Shown here in pieces: positions 51,865-60,500 of a DNA stretch of 64,000 nucleotides. Source of the stretch: an uncultured Bacteroidota bacterium. Its GTDB lineage: Bacteria > Bacteroidota > Bacteroidia > NS11-12g > UBA9320. Position 1 is the first letter of the stretch. Every line of letters starts with the position of its first letter. Below the pieces are notes generated by a model. That model saw only the letters and a program-made list of their open reading frames with translations, was not told the origin of the DNA and made no database searches. The DNA is taken from positions 1 through 64,000 of the forward strand of contig CAKZLB010000032.1 in the NCBI GenBank assembly GCA_937124965.1, given 5' to 3'. The position numbers and the translations under genes are program-made.

Positions 51865-51978
51865 TCGTGGTAAAATACCTGACATTTTATGGTTGGATCA
51901 TACAGAAATTGCAAGCCGTTGTTATAAATTAGTTAACGTTTAAATTTGAAAAATTGAAAACAATAACATGTTGTTGAT

Positions 51979-52851
51979 ATGGACATTGAATACTTCATTG
52001 TTAAAAGCTATCCTGCATATAAATATGACACCCAATTGGGTAAGTTTGTTGAACGACCAAACATCTCATGGTGCCAAATTGCTCAACGGTCTCTTAAAGT
52101 AAAAGGTCGAGTTACCAAACCAGATTTTATAGTTGGTTGGATGTTCTTGGCTGTTAATGCTAGTAAAGCCCTATTCTGCCTTTTAGACCCACCAAAAATG
52201 AATTATTCGCAAGTTTTAATCACAGACAAACACGGAGACTATGTTTTAGATGATCGAGGAGTTCCTGACTTTACTTTGGTGAACTATGATTCATACGAGC
52301 GAAATGCGTATGTAGACAACAGTTTGCTGAATAGCGTAGACGTAAGTACAGAAAATGATGAAGTAATCAAATATTTGACACACGACACATGGGTTGGTTT
52401 GCTTGCCTATGATGATATTAAAAAAGCTAAGCCATCGTATGAACAATTACTAAAAACAAATGAGTGGTTAAAATTTCGTCAGGAAGTCTTTTTCGCTCAT
52501 AACTATAAATGCCAACACTGCGGACTAAAGGAAACTGTCAAAGAACACGGAGCCCCCTTTACATGGGAATATCGAGTAAATAAGTCACGAAAAACACTCG
52601 ATAGATTAAAAAGAGATTGGATTGATTACTTAAAAAATACCACGAATGAACTTTGGCCAATCGCAAAACTGTCTGACACGACAGACGAGCAAACAAACTT
52701 TGATTACCCAGTTCCAATTATAGCAGAAAAGGAAGTAATTCTAAACGCTCATCATGAGTTTTACGTTAAAGATAATTTACCTTGGCACTACCCGATTGAA
52801 GCGATGACCACATTATGTCAAGAGTGTCATAAAAAAGTTCATGCTAAATAA
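51979..52851 (+). CDS. HNH endonuclease family protein
   Basis: 290 residues. The C-terminal HNH domain has CQHCGLKETVKEHGA (zinc Cys pair), EVILNAHHEFYVKDN (His-His) and TLCQECHKKVHAK (Cys pair and His) at the end, the full HNH with zinc ribbon. The N-terminal 150 residues show no recognised domain and may be a specificity module. It is bounded by near-identical short repeats. Probably a restriction-like enzyme of unknown target. Confidence 0.75.
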   Translation: MDIEYFIVKSYPAYKYDTQLGKFVERPNISWCQIAQRSLKVKGRVTKPDFIVGWMFLAVNASKALFCLLDPPKMNYSQVLITDKHGDYVLDDRGVPDFTLVNYDSYERNAYVDNSLLNSVDVSTENDEVIKYLTHDTWVGLLAYDDIKKAKPSYEQLLKTNEWLKFRQEVFFAHNYKCQHCGLKETVKEHGAPFTWEYRVNKSRKTLDRLKRDWIDYLKNTTNELWPIAKLSDTTDEQTNFDYPVPIIAEKEVILNAHHEFYVKDNLPWHYPIEAMTTLCQECHKKVHAK

Positions 52852-53151
52852 TGTTCGACGGCTAATGCTAATTTCATGCATTTAGTCACTGTTATATATA
52901 CTTCATGCACTTTACTCTTCGAGCACATAGCTTATAATCTACATTCCTGATTACTTATCATTTTTTCACCCATAGCATTACATAGCTACAAAGTATACTA
53001 CAGTTATTAGCTCAACAACTCACGCATACACGTACTATTCTCTGAAATAGTCATTCTGAATACCACTCGATTGCTACCAATCTTTCCAAAAACGAATTAA
53101 ATTCGTGCAAATCACTAACACGCACTCGTTGCATAACCGATTTAAACTAAA
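52852..53151. other. Gene-free stretch before the restriction-modification locus
   Basis: 300 bases. It holds the right copy of the flanking repeat (52973-53003). The AT-rich end before hsdM must contain the promoter of the locus, but no TAnnTTTG box stands out. No other structure seen. Confidence 0.4.
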
Positions 53152-54609
53152 ATGAGTTTCGAACAAACGTTTAAGAATATTGATGATCTGCTCTATAAAG
53201 ATTCTGGAGCAGACAGTGAACTGGATTACATTGGACAAACGTCTTGGGTGATGTTCCTACGTTACCTTGAGGAGCTTGAACTTGTTAAGGCTGATGAAGC
53301 TGAACTTCGTGGTGAAGATTATGAATTCATTTTAGATGAAGAGTATCGCTGGCCTAATTGGGCAATGCCAAAAGGTGAAGATGGTAAGCTCGATCATCAC
53401 GTAGCTATGACTGGACCTGACTTGGTGCAATTTGTAGATGGTAAGCTGTTTCCTTATTTAGCTAAATTCAAACAAACGGCTAAAAGTGCCCAAACCATTG
53501 AATATAAGGTTGGTGAAATCTTCTCTGAGCTTAAAAACAAGATTCAAAGTGGTTATAACTTACGTGAGATTCTTGAATATGCTGACGAATTACCGTTTCG
53601 TTCTACCAATGACAAACATGAACTAAGTCATTTGTATGAAACGAAGATAAAAAACATGGGTAATGCAGGCCGTAATGGTGGACAGTACTATACTCCACGT
53701 CCGTTGATTCGAGCTATGATTCATGTGATAGATCCTCAAATGGGTGAAAAGGTATATGATGGTGCTGCTGGCTCTTGTGGTTTCTTGTGTGAAGCATACG
53801 ACTATATGTATCAACGCATGGAAAAAAATACGGAGAATCTAAAAACTCTTCAAGAAAAAACGCTTTACGGTAAAGAGAAAAAGAACCTTGCGTATGTCAT
53901 TGGAATCATGAATATGATTTTGCACGGTATTGAAGCTCCCAACATTATACATACCAATACGCTCAGTGAAAACATCCGTGATATTCAAGAGAAGGATAGA
54001 TACCATGTAATTCTAGCGAACCCTCCATTTGGTGGCAAGGAACGTAAGGAAATTCAACAAAACTTCGACATTAAAACAGGTGAAACTGCATTCTTATTTA
54101 TGCAGCATTTCATAAAAAGTCTAAAAACAGGTGGACGAGCTGCTGTGGTTATTAAAAACACGGTTCTAAGTAATACGGACAATGCGTCTGTTGCATTGCG
54201 TAAACTATTGTTAGAAAGCTGTAATCTTCATACGATACTGGATATGCCCGGAGGTACGTTTACAGGTGCTGGTGTAAAAACGGTGGTTTTGTTTTTTCAA
54301 AAAGGGGAACCAACTAAAAAGATTTGGTATTACCAGCTTGACCCAGGACGGAACATGGGTAAAACCAATCCATTGAATGACAAAGACATGCAAGCGTTTG
54401 TGGATTCACACAAAACAAAACCAGAAACCGAGCAATCATGGAACATAAAAGTTGCTGACATCGATGAAACAACGTTCGATCTAAGTGTTAAAAACCCAAA
54501 CACACCTGAAGAAGCTCCGTTACGTGCACCGTCTGAAATTATGAGCGAAATGGAACAACTAGATGCTGAGACCAATACGATTCTTCAATCGATAAAGGAG
54601 TTGATATGA
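53152..54609 (+). CDS. hsdM: Type I restriction-modification DNA methyltransferase subunit M
   Basis: 485 residues. The N-terminal helical domain (MSFEQTFKNIDDLLYKDSGADSELDYIGQTSWVMFLRYLEELE) is that of HsdM. SAM-binding motif VYDGAAGSCGFLCEAYDYM (normally DPxxGSGGFL; here DGAAGSCGFL), catalytic NPPFGG for N6-adenine methylation, and GAGVKTVVLFF at the end. It begins the locus and its stop overlaps the hsdS start by 4 bases. It acts in a M2S1 complex. Confidence 0.95.
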   Translation: MSFEQTFKNIDDLLYKDSGADSELDYIGQTSWVMFLRYLEELELVKADEAELRGEDYEFILDEEYRWPNWAMPKGEDGKLDHHVAMTGPDLVQFVDGKLFPYLAKFKQTAKSAQTIEYKVGEIFSELKNKIQSGYNLREILEYADELPFRSTNDKHELSHLYETKIKNMGNAGRNGGQYYTPRPLIRAMIHVIDPQMGEKVYDGAAGSCGFLCEAYDYMYQRMEKNTENLKTLQEKTLYGKEKKNLAYVIGIMNMILHGIEAPNIIHTNTLSENIRDIQEKDRYHVILANPPFGGKERKEIQQNFDIKTGETAFLFMQHFIKSLKTGGRAAVVIKNTVLSNTDNASVALRKLLLESCNLHTILDMPGGTFTGAGVKTVVLFFQKGEPTKKIWYYQLDPGRNMGKTNPLNDKDMQAFVDSHKTKPETEQSWNIKVADIDETTFDLSVKNPNTPEEAPLRAPSEIMSEMEQLDAETNTILQSIKELI

Positions 54610-55865
54610 CGGAAAGTTGGAAATATTCAAAAATAGGTGACATAATGGTTGTTGAAAGAGGAGGCTCGCCAAGACCAATAAAAAAGTATATAACCAATTC
54701 AGAAGATGGATTAAATTGGGTAAAGATTAGTGATGCTACTGCATCTGATAAATACATATATAAGACTAAACAAAAAATCACAAAAGACGGTTTACACAAA
54801 ACAAGATTAGTTGAAATTGGTGACTTCATTTTGTCAAACTCAATGAGTTTCGGTAGGCCATATATAATGAAAACACAAGGTTGCATTCATGATGGTTGGT
54901 TAGTTCTTAAGCAGAAGCAAAAAGACTTTCTTGATCAAGATTTTTTATATCATTTACTTGGATCCCCATATATTTTTAATGAATTTAACCGTCTGGCAGC
55001 TGGTTCAACAGTTCGAAATTTGAACATCAGACTAGTCAGCTCAGTTCAAATCCCAATCCCACCACTTTCCGAGCAAAAGGAAATCGTAGCGATATTAGAC
55101 AAGGCATTTGCCGCTATTGACCAAGCGAAAGCCAACATAGAACGTAATATACAAAACGCTAAAGAGCTGTTTCAATCCAAACTAAACGAAATATTTTCAC
55201 ATCCTTCGACTGGCTCTGGAGGTGATGGCTGGGAGGAGAAGAGTTTGGGCGAGGTTTGTTATGTACTAAATGGATTTGCATTTAAAAGTAAAGACACGGT
55301 TGAAAGGTCCAATGTCCAATTACTAAGAATGGGGAATCTGTATAAAAATGTCTTGGATTTAACTAGGAAACCTGTTTTTTATCCAGAGTTTTTCGCTAAA
55401 GAACATTTAGATTTCATAATAAAAGAAGGAGACCTAATTATGTCATTGACTGGAACAATTGATAAAACGGATTACGGTTACACAGTTAAAGTGCCTAAAG
55501 TTGATGTAAAATTACTATTGAATCAACGAATCATGAAAATAGAAGTACATGATTCTAACATCCTTAATAAGGATTACTTAAAAAATTACCTTTTGTCACC
55601 TGACTTTTTATCAAGATTATATGAGACCGCTAGTGGCACAAGACAGGCAAACTTATCTAGTCGAACTATACTCAATCTCAAAATAAACTATCCCGTTAAA
55701 ACAGAGCAACAACTCCAAATAGTTCAGCAATTCAATCAATTGAAAAATTTATCGAATCACATTGAGAATACATATCTCAATAAACTGCTAAACATCGAAG
55801 AACTCAAAAAATCCATCCTGCAAAAAGCGTTTGCTGGTGAATTGACGCAACAAATTGCAGTATGA
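54606..55865 (+). CDS. hsdS: Type I restriction-modification specificity subunit S
   Basis: 419 residues with two target-recognition domains: residues 1-150 ending in the conserved helix IPPLSEQKEIVAILDKAFAAIDQAKANIERNIQN, and residues 205-345, with the second conserved helix (EQQLQIVQQFNQLKNLSNHIENTY, then LEELKKSILQKAFAGELT). The symmetry is typical. The recognised sequence is bipartite and cannot be read. The start overlaps hsdM by 4 bases and its stop overlaps the next gene (ATGA). Confidence 0.92.
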   Translation: MTESWKYSKIGDIMVVERGGSPRPIKKYITNSEDGLNWVKISDATASDKYIYKTKQKITKDGLHKTRLVEIGDFILSNSMSFGRPYIMKTQGCIHDGWLVLKQKQKDFLDQDFLYHLLGSPYIFNEFNRLAAGSTVRNLNIRLVSSVQIPIPPLSEQKEIVAILDKAFAAIDQAKANIERNIQNAKELFQSKLNEIFSHPSTGSGGDGWEEKSLGEVCYVLNGFAFKSKDTVERSNVQLLRMGNLYKNVLDLTRKPVFYPEFFAKEHLDFIIKEGDLIMSLTGTIDKTDYGYTVKVPKVDVKLLLNQRIMKIEVHDSNILNKDYLKNYLLSPDFLSRLYETASGTRQANLSSRTILNLKINYPVKTEQQLQIVQQFNQLKNLSNHIENTYLNKLLNIEELKKSILQKAFAGELTQQIAV

Positions 55866-56329
55866 GAACATTTAGGAATAACGCCGCATTTGGTAAACGT
55901 ATAGAATTTTATATAGTTGGCCTTATGCTCAAAGAAGGGTTAGACGTGTATTTACCACTAGTGGATGATGATGCAATAGATGCTGTAGTAAAAAGGCCCA
56001 ATGGGATGTACGTTGAAGTCCAAATAAAAGCACGCTCTAAAGATGTAGTATTCGGCGATGCAGCATTGTTTGCCGCTTTAAAACATGAGTATAGACCCAA
56101 TTATTGGTTTGTATTTCACTCTGCTAGGATGGAAAAGACTTGGATCATGTCATCCAAAGAATTTATTAAAGAATCAAATCAAAATAAAAATGGAAAAAAT
56201 ATTGGAAAACGAAGTATTTGGTTCAATGGTAAAAACACCAAAAAAAAATCAGAACATGTGCATTCAAAATTCGAGAAATACGTGTCAACAAATTTTAATC
56301 GAATTTTAAACGAAAGTCCTGACGATTAA
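55862..56329 (+). CDS. PD-(D/E)XK nuclease-like protein in the RM locus
   Basis: 155 residues. DDDAIDAVVKRPNGMYVEVQIKARSK (residues 35-60) fits the PD-(D/E)XK fold: Asp40, then Glu52-x-Gln54-x-Lys56 ('EVQIK', as in Hjc-like and DUF4365-type nucleases). The last third is basic. It overlaps hsdS by 4 bases and is therefore part of the operon. The nuclease site is complete in motif, so a role as an accessory nuclease of the system is plausible, but the partner HsdR has its own nuclease domain. Not a usual part of type I loci. Confidence 0.6.
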   Translation: MRTFRNNAAFGKRIEFYIVGLMLKEGLDVYLPLVDDDAIDAVVKRPNGMYVEVQIKARSKDVVFGDAALFAALKHEYRPNYWFVFHSARMEKTWIMSSKEFIKESNQNKNGKNIGKRSIWFNGKNTKKKSEHVHSKFEKYVSTNFNRILNESPDD

Positions 56330-56458
56330 CAAATGAAAAGAATTCTGACGTACTTAAATGTCTTTTAAGTGTACAAACGAAAAGGAATAACATAAACGAT
56401 TATTGATATTCTTTATTAAATCACTATATTTTGAGCATCAAACTGTTACAAGAAACAA

Positions 56459-56842
56459 GTGACTAAGCAAGACCACCTTAACTATCTAAATGAACGAGGA
56501 GAATTTACGTTCGCCTGTAATCAAATAATCTTTGACGAGTCAGAATTGGCACTAATAATTCGCTATGGTCACTGGTTTGAAGGCCTACAAAATGGAGATT
56601 TAGTGCCATTGAATGAAGAGCAAAAAAGATTTGTTCTAGTTGCCAACTTTAAAGAAAAACCCATATCAACACACGAAAAAGTTTGGTTCAAATACCTTAA
56701 ACGTATGGAAATAGAAGCTAAAAGTAAAGACACATTGTACAAAGAACCATCTTTAAATGACGATACTTTCTATAGTAGAAAAATGGCAAAGCAGATGAAA
56801 AAACAAGTGTTTGGTGTAATAAGTTCTGCTCATAAAAAGTAA
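56459..56842 (+). CDS. DUF413 (MaoP-like) protein
   Basis: 127 residues from a GTG at 56459. The segment LIIRYGHWFEGLQNGDLVPLNEEQKRFVLVANFKEKP, followed by WFKYLKRM, fits the DUF413 pattern of E. coli MaoP ('LLerhGyaf.eL..G...P.teeEk.FV.v..ge..p......vW.KY..r'), which with maoS organises the Ori macrodomain. Here it is longer at the C-terminus and lies between restriction-modification genes, where the family has no known role. No alternative start fits. Confidence 0.75.
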   Translation: MTKQDHLNYLNERGEFTFACNQIIFDESELALIIRYGHWFEGLQNGDLVPLNEEQKRFVLVANFKEKPISTHEKVWFKYLKRMEIEAKSKDTLYKEPSLNDDTFYSRKMAKQMKKQVFGVISSAHKK

Positions 56843-56975
56843 AGATATTTAACATTGTGAACGAAATCAAATCCACACTTTATTATTTCCCAATGATTCT
56901 TCTTCAAGGTTACACTAAACATTAAGTCAAGCTATTTAAACTGAGCAAATTCCATAAACAAAAAAAAATTACCAA

Positions 56976-58688
56976 ATGCCTTTAGAATTTACACCCGAAC
57001 AGTTAGCAATATTTGATTTTGTATCCAAAGGAAGTGGTCATGGTACGATTGACGCCGTAGCAGGCGCTGGTAAAACTACTACCATAATGGAGAGTGCTTC
57101 TTACGTACCTCAAAACAATGACATGTTGTTCTGTGCATTCAATAAAAGTATTGCATCTGAAATAGAAGCTAAATTCAATGAAACGGGGATGAATCGCATC
57201 ACAGTAAAAACGATTCATGCTTTAGGGTATAACATTCTAAAACAACATAGTACCACAGGAGAAAAACCACTGCTTTCCGAGAACAAGTTCAAGGACATTT
57301 TAAAACAACCAGATTTTCAAAATGAAGTTGAAGAAAGCTATTTGCACATATATAAAATAAACCGCTTAGATCCTAATAATCTTGATGATAGGAGCAATGT
57401 AAATGCAATCCGCAGTTTAAAATTTTTAATAGATAGTAGGTTGGTCGACATATGTCAAAAATTTAGGGCAACTTTATGTAAGAATACACCAGAGGATTTT
57501 TTTAACCTCGTCACACATTTTGGGATTTTCAGCTCAATTGATCAGGCAAAATCTAATTTCAAGGAAGAAGTTGAAGAATATTTTCACATACATGACATTT
57601 TACTAAAAAGGGGCATAGACATTTCACAAAAATCAATGCTAATAGACTTTACAGATATGTTATTTTTACCATATATCTGGCAAAAATATCCCAATGAAAA
57701 GTATGACTTTGTATTCATAGATGAGTGCCAAGACCTGTCTAAGTCTCAATTTGCAATAGCGCTTAAATATTGTAAGAAAACGTGTAGAATTCTTTCAGTA
57801 GGTGACCCATACCAGTCTATTTATGGATTTACGGGAGCTGATGTTCAGTCTTTTGAAAGAGTTCGTGTTCAAACAAAAGCCAAACAACTTCCTCTAACTG
57901 TGTGCTTTCGGTGTCCAAAACAAATGATTACTTTGGCGAAGGATATTCGTCCCGATATATCTGGTGCTAAGGAGTACAATGGTATTATAAAGTCAATCAA
58001 TTTTAATGAGGTGATTGATTTAGCAAAACCAAATGATTTAATCATATGTCGTGTCAAAGCACCGTTATTGATATTGGTATTTAAATTTGTCGATAAAGGA
58101 ATTCGTGTTAAGATTCATCAGGATGAAGCAACAGAGTTCATCAATGAACTTAAGTATCTTTTCAAACAAGACGAAAGAAGAACCTCAATTCCAAATTTAA
58201 ATAATGGATTTGACACCATTAAAGATGCAGTAAGGAGTCGGGAAGAATATAAAATTGAAAAGAATGCCGAGCGTATCGTTGACCCTACCGAAAGACAGTT
58301 AATAATCCGTAAGGAAAAAGATTTTTTAAACGAAAAACTAGAGTTCATTCACAAGAAGTATATCCAATGGAGTAATAATTGCTTCACTGTCGAGGACATC
58401 CTAGTGAAATTTTGGAAATATATTACAGCTGACGAAAATCCTATTAGATTATCGTCCATACACAGAGCTAAAGGCCTTGAAGAAAATCGTGTTTTTATTC
58501 TTGAATATGACAAATTGCCATTTGTACGCCTTGAAATGCCTGAATGGCAAAAAGTACAAGAATTAAACTTAAAGTATGTCGCAGTGACTAGAGCAAAAAA
58601 GGAGTTGTATTTAGTAAAAGAGGAACAACTTTCTAATGCTGTCGATGAAGGTAATTTATTTGATGATATTTTCAATTTATTAGATTAA
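56976..58688 (+). CDS. UvrD/Rep-type superfamily 1 helicase
   Basis: 570 residues. Motifs in order: Q motif with EFTPEQLAIFDF, Walker A AVAGAGKTTTIMES (residues 27-40), Ib NRITVKTIHALGYN, Walker B FVFIDECQDLS, III GDPYQSIYGFTGAD, IV LPLTVCFRCPKQM, V SIHRAKGLEENRVFILEY and VI YVAVTRAKKELYLV. It is a 3'-5' SF1A helicase of the defence/nuclease-associated UvrD type (AAA_19). Shorter than UvrD (no 2B extension). It lies between hsdS and hsdR and its stop is directly followed by the ATG of the hsdR fragment. Role in the system is not known. Confidence 0.85.
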   Translation: MPLEFTPEQLAIFDFVSKGSGHGTIDAVAGAGKTTTIMESASYVPQNNDMLFCAFNKSIASEIEAKFNETGMNRITVKTIHALGYNILKQHSTTGEKPLLSENKFKDILKQPDFQNEVEESYLHIYKINRLDPNNLDDRSNVNAIRSLKFLIDSRLVDICQKFRATLCKNTPEDFFNLVTHFGIFSSIDQAKSNFKEEVEEYFHIHDILLKRGIDISQKSMLIDFTDMLFLPYIWQKYPNEKYDFVFIDECQDLSKSQFAIALKYCKKTCRILSVGDPYQSIYGFTGADVQSFERVRVQTKAKQLPLTVCFRCPKQMITLAKDIRPDISGAKEYNGIIKSINFNEVIDLAKPNDLIICRVKAPLLILVFKFVDKGIRVKIHQDEATEFINELKYLFKQDERRTSIPNLNNGFDTIKDAVRSREEYKIEKNAERIVDPTERQLIIRKEKDFLNEKLEFIHKKYIQWSNNCFTVEDILVKFWKYITADENPIRLSSIHRAKGLEENRVFILEYDKLPFVRLEMPEWQKVQELNLKYVAVTRAKKELYLVKEEQLSNAVDEGNLFDDIFNLLD

Positions 58689-58808
58689 ATGAACGAAGCT
58701 CAAACAAAACACGATTTAATAGAACCTGCATTAATACAAGCAAAATGGCTATACTGGTATTCTATTTGGCAAATTTCGACTTGGTTGTGGCTTTCATCCT
58801 CAGGCTAA
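58689..58808 (+). pseudogene. hsdR: Truncated hsdR 5' end (first copy)
   Basis: An ATG directly after the helicase stop begins a 39-codon frame whose first 20 codons (MNEAQTKHDLIEPALIQAKW) match the start of the intact hsdR (MNEAQTKHDLIEPALKKAGW). Bases 58690-58734 and 60498-60542 are identical in 44 of 45. After Trp20 the homology stops. So this is a remnant left when the KAP segment came in between. Confidence 0.85.
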
Positions 58809-59105
58809 GAATACCACTGACGTTTGACGTGACTTTTGGTAAAAAGATTCGTACCTTTCGCACGAAGCAGACAAATAGACATCTCATTATGACAAAACAA
58901 GACAAATAGAATTCAAAGTTGGTGAATCCTTATACCAATAACCATATTCCTCAGTTGAGGGCTACTATGACAACAGATACATGGCAAAACAAATACGGAA
59001 CTAGGTATTTAGTGAACTTATGTCTAACCATAGGATATATTGACTAAATAGAATTGACATGGGCATGTTAACACCACATTTAGATATTTAATAACCAATG
59101 CTGAT
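58809..59105. other. Non-coding scar between the hsdR remnant and the KAP gene
   Basis: 297 bases without a supportable gene; all frames carry stops. It has no visible homology to the intact hsdR. It probably contains the promoter or leader for the KAP gene. The sequence is neither terminator-like nor repeated elsewhere in the window. Confidence 0.5.
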
Positions 59106-60500
59106 ATGAATCTTAGGACAAATTCTATAAAAATTCCAAAAGAAAACCCGTTTAAAAATTGTCAACTTGATAGAGAACAATACGCTGACATACTAACCAC
59201 AATTATTAAATCATATGATGAAGGGTTCGTATTGGCACTTAACAATCCATGGGGTGCAGGCAAAACTACTTTTGTAAATATGTGGCGACAAAAACTAATA
59301 AACAAAGGTTTTACGACCATTTATTTTAATGCATGGGAAAATGACTACAACCATGACCCTTTAGTTGCTATCACTGGTGAGTTTAAGTCGTTGCTAAACA
59401 TTGATAACAAGAATTCTTTTAACAAAATACTTAAACACGGAGGTAAAATAATTGCAGCATCTGTTCCATCTATTGTAATGGCATTAGCGAGCCACTATGG
59501 TCTTGACAAGGCAGTTACATCTACCTTAGAAGCTGTTGCTGATGAATCATTTGATGTTTTTAAAAATGAACTAGAAAAATATACTGAGCGAAAGGATAAT
59601 ATTTCACAATTTCGTTCTTCCCTGACACAATTTATAGCACAAACGACTTTAAAAAAACCGGTTATTATATTTATTGATGAATTAGATAGATGTAAACCAA
59701 ACTATGCAGTTGAGTTACTTGAAAGCATTAAACATATCTTCTCTGTGCCTGGACTAACGTTTGTATTATCGGTACACAAAGACCAACTGTGTGAAGCTGT
59801 AAAAGGTGCATACGGGTCATCAGGAATTGATGCAAATGAGTACTTGCGCAAATTTTTTGATCTAGAATACACAATTAAAGCACCAAACCCCCTGCATTAC
59901 TGGGAGTTCTTATACAAAAATAGTACCGTAAAGGACTTTTTTGAAGGCCCTTTGAGGTCCGTGTATCCAGAGTTACAACAAGATGGAATTTCAGTTCTAG
60001 AAACAGGTGCGCTCTTGACACATAGTTGCTCCTTAAATTTAAGGCAAATTGAATCAATATTTAATAAATTCAGAATCGTAATAAGAAGTTTCAAATATGA
60101 AAATTTCGTCTTTCCATCTTTTTTAGTTTTTTTAATTTACATTAATGAGTTTAAATCACAAGTGTTCAAAACTATAATCGATTCCGAGTTGACTGTACCA
60201 GAGCTTATTAGCATTGTACTTACAGTATTGCCTAAACCTCACAATTTAGACTTGTACCCTTCATTTTACAAAGTCCTGGCTGAATTGATGTTTTTCTATG
60301 ACCTACGACTTGGAGAGAGAATCAATTTTCTACACTCTGACACTGGATTTATATTTAACAAAGTTCAAGAATTGACAAAAAAAGATGAAGATTTCATTGT
60401 TGAACGCTTAGCCGCATTGGATCATAACCCTAAGGTAAAACGAATTCCTATGAAATACTTTATTGATAAAATTGAATTGATAAACAAAATTGTAATTTGA
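59106..60500 (+). CDS. KAP-family P-loop NTPase
   Basis: 464 residues. Walker A ALNNPWGAGKTTFVNMW (residues 44-60), IYFNAWENDYNHDPLVA with the characteristic W-E-x-D of KAP, and the Walker B PVIIFIDELDRCKPNYAVELLESIKHIF, then LTFVLSVHKDQLCEAVK. A hydrophobic stretch at residues 112-135 (IIAASVPSIVMALASHYGL) may be the membrane insertion typical for KAP. KAP NTPases are thought to assemble membrane-associated complexes, and the family recurs in anti-phage islands. The stop codon TGA is provided by the second hsdR repeat copy, so it overlaps the hsdR start. Confidence 0.85.
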   Translation: MNLRTNSIKIPKENPFKNCQLDREQYADILTTIIKSYDEGFVLALNNPWGAGKTTFVNMWRQKLINKGFTTIYFNAWENDYNHDPLVAITGEFKSLLNIDNKNSFNKILKHGGKIIAASVPSIVMALASHYGLDKAVTSTLEAVADESFDVFKNELEKYTERKDNISQFRSSLTQFIAQTTLKKPVIIFIDELDRCKPNYAVELLESIKHIFSVPGLTFVLSVHKDQLCEAVKGAYGSSGIDANEYLRKFFDLEYTIKAPNPLHYWEFLYKNSTVKDFFEGPLRSVYPELQQDGISVLETGALLTHSCSLNLRQIESIFNKFRIVIRSFKYENFVFPSFLVFLIYINEFKSQVFKTIIDSELTVPELISIVLTVLPKPHNLDLYPSFYKVLAELMFFYDLRLGERINFLHSDTGFIFNKVQELTKKDEDFIVERLAALDHNPKVKRIPMKYFIDKIELINKIVI

